DNA of 64,000 bases from Vishniacozyma victoriae. Taxonomy: Eukaryota > Basidiomycota > Tremellomycetes > Tremellales > Bulleribasidiaceae. The stretch's first letter is position 1. Every line of letters begins with the position of its first letter. The DNA is taken from the NCBI GenBank assembly GCA_017654735.1, contig JADPYG010000089.1, positions 568,001-632,000 of the forward strand. The letters are read 5' to 3'. This document shows, piece by piece, positions 33,231-44,293 of the stretch. The notes below the pieces were generated by a model. That model did no database searches. It had not been told where the DNA came from and was given only the letters and a program-made list of their open reading frames with translations. Made by a program: the position numbers and the translations under genes.

Positions 33231-34718
33231 CTACTCTTTCAAGCCGCAACCAGGGCAGGGCGGCACATCGTCTCCGATATAAATGTTGTACGGAATCATT
33301 CTTTTAAGCAAACCTCGTCTCCAATAACCGCCCTGCCACAGGTCCGTCGACCCCCTTGCCATTGCACCCGATGCCTCCTTATCTTTCTGTATCCAACGAT
33401 CTATGGGTACGTGCGCTTGCTCGATTTGCGTTCTTATTTGCGCCTCCTCGGGCACGACGTCCGTGCCTTCGGTTTTGGGCTGTACGCATATTTCCAGGCG
33501 GAATGTTGTGTCGTTATTGGATTCATCGGGAATGCGGTCCGGGTAGCGTTTCATGTGGGAAGCTATTGAATGATCAAAGGTATCTATGTGTTGCTGATGC
33601 ATTCGATCGGCCGCGGACGTATGTCGATCATCATATCCGTATATCCCTTGGCTGTATTTGGTGAAGACTCGAGTCGGACCCGCGTTTATGTAGTAGTGTT
33701 CAAAACTACAACTTTCGTCGTAAGCTGGGTTCCGGCGTCCGTGTATGACCCTGAGTCCATCGACAGGGCTGAGGCCCGATTCATTGGTTCGAATCGCACT
33801 AGTAGTGAAGGATTGGGGATTGAATATCCTGAGCCCCAACTCCGCATGGTGGCACAGGGTGACAGCTTGTTTTACGATAGTGCGGAAGAAGAAAGCGGAG
33901 ATTATTTCTTCGCAGACCATGTACGCAGAGGCAGATGTATCGTTCTCGGCTATCGTGTCGAGCTCCTCCAAGTCGTCATCGCTATAGATCGGCTCATCTG
34001 CGTTGTATTTGTAGATCCGCTCATTTGCGTTGTCCTCGTAGATCGCCCAGCGTCCATCATCCCAAAGTCCACAAGTGAGGGTCCTCAGGTGTCGAAATGA
34101 TATGAGAGGGAAAGCACTTTGCCATGGTAGTTTGCTGTCCGTCTGTTCTACCAAGCGTTTTAGAATGCTCTTAGCAAGTATGCATCCCTCAACATCTTCC
34201 CTGCCTAATCTATCACAGCTCATCTCGTTTAGATATGAATCGTTTCCCTCGTATTCGTGGTAGGTATTCTCCATGTAGCACTTGTCGAGTGGCGTGCTCG
34301 ATGAGGCGCGAATGATATTGATCTTCTTGACGAGGTCCAATAATTGACGCTTATGATACGGTATCGATCTAGCTGTCTCGGTCTCGGTCTCGTTTGCTAA
34401 TTGGTTGACGGAATCCACCTGATCATTCGGTTCGTTTTGACTAGGAATCGGCTGCTCGACGCCCAAGAAGAAAAGGCCGATATTCTGAACGATAGGCTCA
34501 TCATATAGGATAGGAGCGACAATCTGGTACATTGACTGTCATCATCAGCTCAAATACTATACCGTAGCAAGGGAATGTACCTTACAGACTCGCATCAATG
34601 AGACCAAGTCCTGTTGATTGAAGTTGTCGTTCCAGTCGGCTTTTACCCTAGGAGGCGGTTGAGGTCTCTTGGTGTGTCGGGCGACCATCGTCCATACTTC
34701 TGAAGGGAGTGTCTTCAT
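33231..34718 (-). CDS. F-box-like / CPGC family protein, divergent member
   Basis: Two exons (34581-34718 and 33231-34535) give 480 residues. The F-box-like segment is MKTLPSEVWTMVARHTKRPQ, DWNDNFNQQDLVSLMRVCK, then SMYQIVAPILYDEPIVQNIG. Family blocks persist in weaker form: HKRQLLDLVKKINIIRASSS, RHLRTLTCGLWDDGRW and LEICVQPKTEGTDVVPEEA. The end reads YNIYIGDDVPPCPGCGLKE, so the second half of the motif is C-G rather than C-C-G. It is the first gene of the array in transcriptional order and the most diverged of its subfamily. The shared promoter element was not found before it. Confidence 0.72.
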
Positions 34719-35019
34719 TCCGCCTTGAAGCTGAGATGTAGAAAGGATGATGAGAGAGTGGAGCCATAGCTAAATGTGTGTCCAAGCTCATTAAGAGGAC
34801 TAGTTGTGTGTTTCATCTCATCTCATCACCTTGACCCAGTCCTGACGTCAAGGGATATTTGATTCCGTACATTGACACACCGGCACAGCTAACGATTATA
34901 TGAGTGCTGTCTAACTTATACCGTACACACTATCACAATTACCAACGTAGGTATCAAGCATAGACAGTTGAGCATCAAGCTGACCATTCAGACCTTATTC
35001 TGTTCAAACAACAGTCACA

Positions 35020-35493
35020 ATGGTTCGAGCAAGCGATGTTGTCCTAATGCTGGTGGCGCTACTATTCCCACCAATCTCGGCCGCAATGATCACCGGATGC
35101 AGTTGTGATCTACTTATCAATGTCGTGCGTTCTACTTTCTATCCCGATATATGACTAGCTAATATCAAGTGTCTTACAGTCCTTGGATTCCTGCCTGGAA
35201 CGATTCACGCTTTCTGGTTGATCTACAAAGTAAGCTGGCCCCCACTACGACAGAGAGCATCAAGCTGACATCCCGCAGAAGATGAAGGCTGAAGAGACAT
35301 TCGGAGAAGGAGGATATACAGATCTTGGAAATGGAGAGTTCCAGCCTCATGGACAAATGGGCGGACCACCCGGTCAGGGTGCTCCATGTAAGCTCCCAGC
35401 TCTATGTCATTCAAGGTTAGCTGACGTTTAGTTGCCCCTCAGCACCCTCAACAGGCCCCTCAGCAACAATACTACGGAGCTACCCGGGGATAG
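35020..35493 (+). CDS. PMP3-family plasma membrane proteolipid (UPF0057)
   Basis: Four exons (35020-35124, 35170-35229, 35279-35387, 35432-35493) give 111 residues. Two hydrophobic helices, about residues 5-27 (VVLMLVALLFPPISAAMITG) and 34-55 (NVCLTVLGFLPGTIHAFWLI), match the Pmp3/stress-induced hydrophobic peptide family, which affects membrane potential and salt tolerance in yeast. A cytosolic tail of about 55 residues, rich in Gly, Pro and Gln (APQHPQQAPQQQYYGATRG), extends beyond the usual 50-60 residue protein, as in other fungal tailed versions. The small GCSC cysteine pair between the helices could be lipidated; that is inference. The gene is convergent with STE6, 214 bp away. Confidence 0.88.
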
Positions 35494-35707
35494 AGATAAA
35501 GCAGGGATAATGAAAGGAGGTGGACAATCTTCCATTTCGCCCAATGTAAGGATGTGGATGTGTGTTAATATGTATGAGTCTTGAGCTTAGAGGATTGCGC
35601 GAAATCGTATCGCGACCTTTACTACCTCCCTCAAAGAAAGTCAGAGTTAGATCGGGGAACTGCATTGCATGCGGAATACAACTGTACGAAACCATTTTCA
35701 GACATCC

Positions 35708-38700
35708 TTACTCCCACTCTCCAGTTTGCATCAATTGAGCAAATTCACCACCCCTGGCCACCAACTCTTCAAATGTTCCATCCTCGACGACCCTGCCTCC
35801 ACCTAGACATAGGATCCTATCGCACCTCCTCATCGCTTCAACCGAGTGGGTAATGAATACTGTGGTCCGGGACTATCATCAGCTCAAGGCCTTCTTGGGT
35901 TTTCATTTCGGATAGTTTCTCGATTAAAAGAGCAACACCTTCTCGGGCAGAGGACGCTTGACGGAACACAAGCTTGTTGGCGAGAAACTCAACTAGGTGA
36001 AGGGCGGATAGCACGAAGTGGGGAATGGTTTCAGATGGGATGAGGGTACCGAGGGAATTTGCGGTTGGACGGACCACAAGCTTGTTGGCGAGAAACTCAA
36101 CCAGGTGAAGGGCGGATAGCACAAAGTGGGGAATGGTTTCAGATGGGATGAGGGTACCGAGGGAATTTGCGGTTGAACAGATAAGAAGAGAAGGAAAGAC
36201 TCACCTCTTTGATCTTGACGACCGTATCCAGAACAGCCTTGGCATTATCCACATCCAGCGCACTAGTCGCTTCATCCAAAATCAAAATATTACTTCTCCT
36301 CACCAATGCCCTAGCAATCTGTAATCTCTGAGCCTGACCTCCTGAGATCAAACTAGCGTTCTCTCCCAATCTAGTTTCATACCCCTCAGGGAGCGACATG
36401 ATGAAATCATGTATATTAGCTGCCCTTGCTGCCCTCTGGATCTCTTCAATACCGACTGAAGATCCATAAGCGATGTTCTCCGTCACACTCGCATCGAATA
36501 GGTTTGCAGATTGAGAGACAACGGCGACGTGTTCTCTCAACCACCTAATATCGGTTGAATCTAGGCGGTGTTTATCAAACAGAATGACTCCATTGGAAGG
36601 TTCATAGAGTCGCTGAAGAAGAGCTGCTATCGTTGATTTACCAGATCCGGATGGACCAACTATCGCGACGCATTCTCCCGCTCGGAGATCGAAAGAGAGG
36701 TTCTGGAAGATTGGGACGTCGGGTCGGGTAGGGTAGGCGAAATTGATCTTGGAGAAACTGACGTTCCCAGTGATTGGGTATCGGAGTGCCCCAGCGGTTT
36801 CGGTAGTGGTATGGCTGAGTTTGTAGAGTCGATCGAAATCGGATGCTGCGATCTTGGCTTTGGATAGTTGGGGGACTACTATCAGCTCCATCATGATTGA
36901 TAGGTGAAGGAAAGCTTACTGAAATCAAGAAGAGCGGTACCGAATGTTAGACTGAAAAGCACTAAGTTGTAGACCTGAAGCATCTGTGCGTAATTCATAT
37001 GTCCCTGAAGGATGAACAGCATTCCCGCCCAGTTCATCAAAGCTACCATCAGCACCTATTGAAATGTATGGGAAAGACATACCCTGGATGAAAAGAGGTA
37101 GACCGGCAGACATAGCTGCTCCGAGAGCTACTCCCCATGCATCCCTCTGACCAAGTGATTTAGCAGATTGCGCTTCAGACTTAAACTTGTCCAGAAATGT
37201 CGAGCCTAGCGCCATAGCCCTGATTCCACGGACGTTCGCAACGCTCTATTGATTAGCTCCTTTTCCCATCATTGTCGTCAAGATAGGGGACGTACCTCAT
37301 AGAACGTCTTGGCGACAGCTTCCCTTTTCAACTTATTCCTAGCTTCCGCCTTGCCTACCATAGCCTCATTCAAGACTACAGTCACGGCCAAAGCTGGCCC
37401 AACACTCAGTCCGACCAAAGTCAAACGCCATTGAACAATCATCGCCCAAATCAGACCCATCCCCACCATCACCACAAATACCACAACCTTTCCAATGACC
37501 TCCGCCATGAGATTCCTCATATCATCAATATCCTTGATCAAAATCTGCATAATTGCGGAAGGAGCGTTGATTGATTCGTCGAAGAATGACCTATCCTGAG
37601 CGATGACGGTGTTGAAAGCTTGTAATCGTAATTTAGCAGTCCAATTGGCTGCTAAAGTGAATAACGTCCAATCTTGGATGATGTTCGATACACCTTGTCC
37701 AACAGAGAGGGCGAGGACGATCAATGTATTCTGGGTGAGGGTTGGGGAACGACCACCCTGGCCGACAGCTGACATTATGTTGGATAGGTAATTTGACCAA
37801 AAGGGGGTACAGACTCCATGACCGACCGAAGCGCCTATGCCAATGATCAAGAGGTGTTTGGTTGGTAGTTTGGGGAAATGGGAAAAAATGATCGCAGCGA
37901 CTGATTTATGTTTCTTGAGCACTGGCTTTGCCATTATATCGGGAACGATAATCTTGAGATCCTTGATATCATCTTCTGACTCATGGAATGATTTGGCGTT
38001 ATGTCGATACGATAATATCGATGCCGACAGCTGTTTATTCTTTTCGAGAGGTGTAGCGTAAGGTGATGGGTTGGAATCGAAGGAAGGTCTTCGAATCGAA
38101 ATGGAGGGCGTACCCTCGTAACTTGGTCGAGAACCATAACTAGGTCGAGAGATAAATGACATTCGACTTATTGGTCTAGGGGCCACCAAATCTCTAGGAG
38201 CCCATGATAATCGTTTTTGAGCTATACTCATTGGTCTTCCACCATTACCATCTTCGAAAACAGATTGTCGACTCCCCTTGGTGTATTCGTCGAGTAATCC
38301 ATAATAAGCGGTACTTGAGGGTCTGTACCCAAGCCGATTGACTGGAAGAGTAGGTCCTAACCTGGGTCGCCCATCATCATCACCCTCAAGAACTTTCATA
38401 AATGACCCTTCATATTCGATATATTCCTCATGTCTGGCAGCGACCGGCTGAACAGCCTGTTCGGCGGCTAGGCCTGCAAACACACCATAGAGCGGTCCTT
38501 TTGCCATGAGATCAGATCGGAATCCTTGTTCGGCGACCACTCCGTCTTTCATTACATATACGAAATCGTCGGGGATGATCTGGGATAGATCGTGGGTAAT
38601 GACGATTGTTGTTCGGTTCTGGCGCCATTTCTTGATTGACTCGAATACCTGCACTCGGGAGGTTGCGTCGAGAGCGGATGTCGCCTCGTCTGCTCATCAG

Positions 38701-41145
38701 CTTGGGTCATCTCGCATGAGAGTTGATGAACTTACCAAGTACCAAGATAGTAGGATCCCTAATCCTTGCTCTGGCAATCGCAAGCCTCTGCCTCTGTCCA
38801 CCACTCAACGCATTCCCACCAGTCCCAAGAATAGTATCATATCCCGCCGGCAGACCTACCACAAAGTCATGGATCATGGCCATCCTACATGCCTCCTCCA
38901 CCTCACTCCTGGTCACATCACTAGGCCTCTTCCTGATTCCAGTCTTACTATCCACCCCAGCCCCCGCCAGACCCATGGCGACATTATCATGTACACTCAT
39001 ATCAAACAAGATACACCCTTGCTGGACAGCTGCGATATGTTCTTTTGTAAACTCATCATCGATGTATGTTATCGATTGATCGTCCAATGTGATTTCTCCG
39101 CCTACGGGTGTATAAAGTCGAAGGAGAAGTTGGGCGACTGTTGATTTCCCTGAACCTGATCCGCCTACTATGAACGTCGTTTCTCCAGGAGGCAAGAACA
39201 AAGTGACATCCCGCAAGACCCACTGTTCGGGTCGGGAGGGGTAGTAGAATGATACATTCTGGAAATTGTATTCCCCATGACATCGAGTTGGGCGGATTTG
39301 ACGCATACTTGTTGGTCTGACCCTGTGTCCGAACTTGAAGTCCGAAGGGGTATTGGCTGGCGAGTACTGTGACGAAGTGGGTCGAGAAGGTAAATCTCGA
39401 ATAACGGTTCGCAGAGATGCCATGGATGTTTTGCCCTTTGTGACAATCACCAATTGCTCCACTACCATCTGTAAATAGGTGGCAGCGAGTAAAGCGGCCC
39501 AGAAAACAGTCATGACGTCTCCAGGATTCGCTTTTCCCTCTCGAACAAGTTTCGCACCGTACCAGAACCCAAGTACGAATGTCGACAATAGCAAAGTCTC
39601 GGACGATCCAGTCGTCACAGACCATATCCTCGCTTGCTTGATCAAAGCCATCTTAGCCTTTTTTACGATAGGTGCAAATCGATCACCTTCGGTAGCCTGG
39701 GCATTATGAATTTTGACCGTAGATATCGCTGCGGTCGTTCGTTCGATGTTCGTAGAGGCTTCCGCGATGGCTCGTCGTTCGTCATCCAACTTGGGTCCAA
39801 TCAGGATCTGCGCGGTGATCTGGATGAGGACTACTCCGGGTATAGTCGAGAGAGTGACCAAAGCGAGGACAGGTGCACGATACATGGCGAGTATGAAGCA
39901 GAATAGAAAGGTGAAAGAGTATTGGACTAGGTTACCGAATGATCCAGAGGTCGCCATGCGTACTTCGTCAGTCTCCCTGCCAGTCAGCCAAATACCCGTA
40001 GGTTCCAGGAGGTAGAGTGCTTACTTGGTAAACTTTGCCATCAATCCACCTGCACCAATCGCCTCCACATTCTTTCCCTCTTCATCCTTTTCATCCGGAT
40101 TGATCCCCATGCCCAGATCAAACCATTCCATTTTCTTTCCCTGTACTCCCACAAACACAGCTTCTCTCAGTCTCGCCACGACTCCTTCCCCATGCCTGAT
40201 CCAAAGAGCTCCCTTGACATAGTTCAGTAGCATAGCTATCAAGCCAGCGATCGTCAACTTGACTGACGATCTGATGACTCCAGCTGATAATGCCATGTTC
40301 AATTCCGGGGTAGCTTCTGATAATTGAGTCGGGTATTTCGAAAAGACGGCGAAAGCCTCTCCGATAATGACCGACATGTATGGCTGGACCAGTGATCCGG
40401 CTATTGCGAGAACGATCGCAGGTATAAGGTCAAAGAACATATCCCGTTTTTGGGATAGTATCAACAGATCTCTAAATCTCGGTGTAATCGCTTCGGTCAC
40501 TCGAGGAGGACGAGCCGTGGGTGGAGTAGGGTCGACCATGATGGATGGAAACAAGTCTGGATGATCTTGCATTGTCGACATTGGAATAGGAGGTTGGGGG
40601 GAATAAAGTGATCTCCTGGCTTCAGATACCGGACGGACTTCATGCAATTCTCCTCCAAATTCCTCTTGATGTACCTTCGGACTCGTGCTAGAGAATTGGT
40701 ATTTCGACATTGTTTTCAATTTGTTACCGGAAGGAGAATGGTATTCGAAAGGATGTTCGTCAATGGCCTCGGCTATTGAATGTCGATCGTGAAAAGGTGA
40801 ATGTTGGCTTTGGTTTCGTAAAAGCGATCGGCGAAGAGGAGTGAGTTCAACGTCTTCTGCGAGGTACTCGGTACGTTGTGTAGGAGGAGTTGACGGTAGT
40901 GAAGTATTGATGGCTCGAGCCAAAGTCGACGGAACTCGGGTCTTTATATTACTTGATATCTGTCGAGGTGGAGTCGTAGGTGAGAGGGTATTGGATGGGT
41001 ATCGAGCGTTCTCGCGTGGATTGTAGGTGTAATTCGAAGGTGTGGAAGTGTAAATGGCTTGTGGTGGTGTAGAAAGAACATTGGCGGGTGATTTCTGTCG
41101 AGGGGGAGTCCTTGGAGAAGAGATGTTTCGGTTTGGAGACGACAT
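35708..41145 (-). CDS. STE6: STE6-type full-length ABC transporter (pheromone exporter)
   Basis: A full transporter of about 1,600 residues in several exons, with TMD-NBD-TMD-NBD order. Family knowledge makes it the exporter of farnesylated mating pheromone at the plasma membrane. The first 180 residues are Ser/Pro/Thr-rich. TMD1 begins near FFDLIPAIVLAIAGSLVQPY. NBD1 has Walker A GGSGSGKST, signature LSGGQRQRLAIAR and Walker B ILVL-DEATSALD across an intron. NBD2 has VAIVGPSGSGKST, LISGGQAQRLQIARAL, ILILDEATSALD and, after a 332-nt intron, SRTTVFITHSVEAMRRCDRI with the end LMQTGEWE. The start at 41145 follows MSSPNRNIS. The last intron (35873-36204) contains a tandem duplication. STE6 identity rests on whole-length architecture; another B-type full transporter is possible but less likely. 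Confidence 0.82.
35961..36176. repeat. 108-bp tandem duplication in the last STE6 intron
   Basis: Bases 35961-36068 and 36069-36176 are direct copies differing at about four positions. Each contains CACAAGCTTGTTGGCGAGAA and ATGGTTTCAGATGGGATGAG. The unit is a multiple of three and open in one minus-strand frame, but that frame does not join NBD2, so it is read as intronic. Confidence 0.9.
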
Positions 41146-41900
41146 GATGATTTCTTTTGTCCGGTGTGTGTGTGTATGTAGAATATGGTTCAACCTCCTT
41201 TCGATATCCCCGAGTCTCCTATATTCCAACAATTCCACCGGCTACAGGGATTCAGATAAGCCAAGATATACTAGTTAGCAAGATAGCGTTGATGAAAATC
41301 GATAATCAGCTGAAATCCTCTTTATCCCATACCACCCCTCCATCTCGGCCGCTCAGCCACCAAAAGCAGGCCATTCAAAAAGCCAGCATCGATCTTCAGG
41401 GTCCATAGATGTCCATGACCGTATTGAACCTTCATATTCTCGCTAATTGACTTCAATAGGCAAGTGTGGTAGAGAACAATAAGAAATCGATGTATATAAG
41501 AACAAAAGGATCATTTCAGGCACCATCAGCTTACTTCCCAGGTTACTCGCGTCGTTTATACGACCCTCCTGGTATGCTCGTCAAATCAGCTGGGGCACTC
41601 ATAGTGATTATGAGTGGCATTTGGGACTCGGTCACTGCGGTGGGCGAGAGCCTAGATATGAGCCGCCCCCGAATTTCACTATGCATATCAGTACCATAAT
41701 AGTGCGCATCGGCCGGTCCGAATAGAGTTTTCCCGGATATATATCTCCAGTGTGGCACTCCGAACTCCGGATGGAACAGCCGGGCCGGGCGGGGTCCGGT
41801 ACATACCGCTCCGAAGCTGGATTTCTGCCGGGCTATAAAGAACGCTTTGTCGTGTATGTTACACTTCTTTATATCCTTCTAGAACATAGAATAGATTACA
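41146..41900. other. Divergent promoter region of STE6 and the dehydratase gene
   Basis: This 755-bp region has no supported gene. The half nearest the dehydratase is GC-rich with repeated TCCG/CCGG words and ends in a TATA box; these are listed separately. Confidence 0.55.
41717..41840 (+). promoter_or_regulatory. TCCG-word cluster and TATA box upstream of the dehydratase
   Basis: TCCG occurs at 41717, 41766, 41795 and 41810, with CGGCCG-like, CCGGGCCGGGCGGGG and CCCGG words around it. A TATAAAG lies at 41834-41840, about 60 bp before the ATG. CGG/CCG pairs are the usual half-sites of fungal Zn2Cys6 regulators, so this may be an inducible upstream activating region. Confidence 0.45.
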
Positions 41901-43828
41901 ATGTCTGGTCTTACTATTGCCTCCTTCTCCGTTCATGGTATGTCTCCCTCCTGTGGAACCCTCGTTCGGAGCTGATTGGTAGATGTCCGGTTCCCTACCG
42001 TGAGCTACCCCCTCGATTGAGTGGGTGATGACTGACCTCTAGAACATCTCTGGTGACGGTACCGATGCCATGTAAGTCTCTCATCGTCCGTCTTTAGAGG
42101 AGATGCTGATGGCCAGGAACAAAGAATGTGACTACTCAGCCGCATACATCGTCCTAAAAACAACCGGTGACCTATCCGGTCAGGGTATGACTTTCAGTAA
42201 GTCTCCCCTCGAAATCGCAAGGTCGAGCTAACTTATAGCCATTGGACGAGGAAATGAGATTGTGAGCTCAAGTATCCCTTGGCGACGGGCAAGGAGCTGA
42301 TAGCAGGTCGTCTACGCTATCGAGGAAGTCGCTAAGCGAATCATCGGCATGGACGTCGAGGCCATGTTTGCCGATATGGGAGCCTTCTGGGAGTTCCGTA
42401 AGTTTATTTTGGTTACAAGAGACTCAGCTTATGGCCAGTCGTCTCGGACCCCCAGCACCGATGGTTAGGACCCGAGAAGGGAGTTATCGCCCTAGCTACC
42501 GCTGCTATCGCAAACGCAGTCTGGGACATGTTTGCCAAAGCCCGAGGAAAGCCCCTATGGAAGTTGATCGTCGATTTCTCCCCAGAAGAGTATGTCCACA
42601 GTCTAATTTGAAGTAGAGCTGGAGCTGATGGTAGATACGTCAAAGCTATGTCTTGGAGATATATCTCTGATGCTATCACTAAAGATGAGGCTCTTGCTAT
42701 GTTGAAAGCCAAGGAGGCAACCAAGAAGGAGAGGGAGGCTGAAGTCAAGAAGAGAGGATATCCCGCTTACACCACTAGTGTCGGATGGCTTGGTGAGCCC
42801 TTTTTGCTCCACAAGGAGCATGACTGACCAGTAGGATACTCGGACGAGAAGGTCGAGAGGTTGACTAAGCAATCTTTGAACCAGGGATTCAACCACTTCA
42901 AGGTATGTCTTCACCCTTCGAGAGAAATTCAATGCTGACAATCCAGCTCAAGGTCGGAGCCGACGCCCAGGACGATCTCCGACGAGGTCTCCTCATCCGA
43001 AAGATTATCGATGACCCAGCAAACATGCCCAAAGACCGAGCACCCATTGACCCAGCTTCGATCGCCGGCAAGAATGCCGGACCCACCGGATGTGTCCTTA
43101 TGGTTGATGCCAACCAGGTTTGGGATGTACCACAGGCCATCGAGTACATGAAGATCCTGGAACCTATCAAACCTTGGTTCATTGAGGAACCTACTGCTCC
43201 TGATGATGTTGTTGGACATGCTGCTATTCGAAAGGCATTAAAGCCTTATGGTATTGGTGTTGCTACTGGTGAACATGCCCATAACCGAGTAAGTCTATAA
43301 TGATGGAACGAGTGACAAGGCTGACGATCAGATGATCTTCAAGCAATTGTTGCAGCTTGATGCTATCGATGTTTGCCAGATCGATTCATGTCGATTATCA
43401 GGTGTCAACGAGATCCTATCCGTCCTAATGATGTCTGCCAAATTCGGTGTCCCAGTCTGTCCCCATGCCGGTATGTCCCCTTCCCAATTCTCCCATTCCA
43501 AAACTAATAAGCAGGCGGAGTAGGACTATGTGAATACGTTATCCACCTATCATTAATCGACTACATTGCAGTATCAGGAAACATGGAGCGAAACGTCCTA
43601 GAATTCGTCGATCATCTACACGAACATTTCCTATACCCCGTCTCGATCAATGATGAGGGTCGATATAACGTCCCTGAGGAGTCTAAGGGTGGATACTCGA
43701 TTGAAATGTATGGTGATTCCATGGAGGACTTTAGCTATCCAAATGGATCATATTGGGTCTCGGTGGCAAAGGCTTTGAAAGAGGGTAAACCTCAGCCACC
43801 ACCCGGGGGACGGTCTATCAATCACTAG
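41901..43828 (+). CDS. Enolase-superfamily sugar-acid dehydratase (L-fuconate/L-galactonate type)
   Basis: An intron-dense gene of about ten exons. The order of blocks matches L-fuconate dehydratase (ENOSF1/FucD) of the mandelate racemase group: VRFPT, DGTDAMNKECDYSAAYIVLK, HRWLGPEKGVIALATAAIAN, VWDMFAKARGKPLWKLIVDF, GFNHFKLKVGADAQDD (the KxK catalytic lysines), VLMVDANQVWDV (metal-binding Asp), PWFIEEPTAPDDVVGHAAIR, GVATGEHAHNRMIFKQLLQL, CQIDSCRLSGVNEI and VPVCPHAGGVGLCEYV. Such enzymes remove water from a six-carbon sugar acid to give a 2-keto-3-deoxy acid. In fungi the related LGD1 acts on L-galactonate, so the substrate is not settled. The end is PPPGGRSINH. The promoter suggests regulated expression. 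Confidence 0.87.
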
Positions 43829-44293
43829 AGCATGTAGATTGTAGACACTTTGCATCGGGTTAGCGGATATAATAGCGCTTTCTGGGGAAGGCCTCGCACA
43901 TGAGACTATGGTATAGACCGGACTGAGTAGTCTATCCTCTGCGGTATTAACTATCCTTCCGCATTCCTTACCTAAGCCAATGCCGACGATTAGTCGCTAC
44001 TCCGTTGACCTTCCGTCCAGCTACATGGCACCATCGAGTAAACTCCACCTTCCGCGGTTCTGACCGAACTGTAAACACCGCCCTCTTGGTAATGTTCTTC
44101 CTGATGGCCTAATGAATGCCAATGACGACACATGCTGACCCGCTGATCGGCCAGCTCAACTGTTGACTCACCGACCCACCAGCTTCATCTAAGACTTTTG
44201 CCAGTCAGATTCGCCTTCCTCTATGCCACCATCTGTCATCCGATCATTGATATTCCTGCATACATGTCAATCCAGACATTCACATTACAAAAT
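43829..44293. other. Convergent 3' region without a gene
   Basis: These 465 bp lie between the ends of the dehydratase gene and DSK2. I see no gene, RNA or repeat. Confidence 0.5.

Larger units (their letters stand above)
22191..34718 (-). other. Tandem array of seven F-box-like / CxxC paralogs plus one relic
   Basis: Seven intact genes and one truncated copy follow head to tail on the minus strand with 200-850 bp gaps and no unrelated gene between them. Every intact gene has two exons with one phase-0 intron right after the RVxx end of the F-box-like segment, and a C-terminal C-x-x-C. Two (22191 and 24442) begin with MCRLP and form one subfamily; the other five (26053-34718) form a second, more diverse one. 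An eighth intact copy lies at 10817-12289 on the plus strand. The shared intron and differing middles point to repeated local duplication followed by divergence. Confidence 0.8.

Noticed and set aside
35838..36122. Minus-strand open frame over the STE6 repeat, as a coding exon or small gene
   Set aside because: Its frame does not match NBD2, and splicing it out joins DEATSALD to the H-loop at the normal spacing. It begins and ends without gene signals.
19208..41145. Mating-type locus around STE6
   Set aside because: No homeodomain, pheromone-receptor or pheromone gene was found. In relatives STE6 need not be in the MAT locus.
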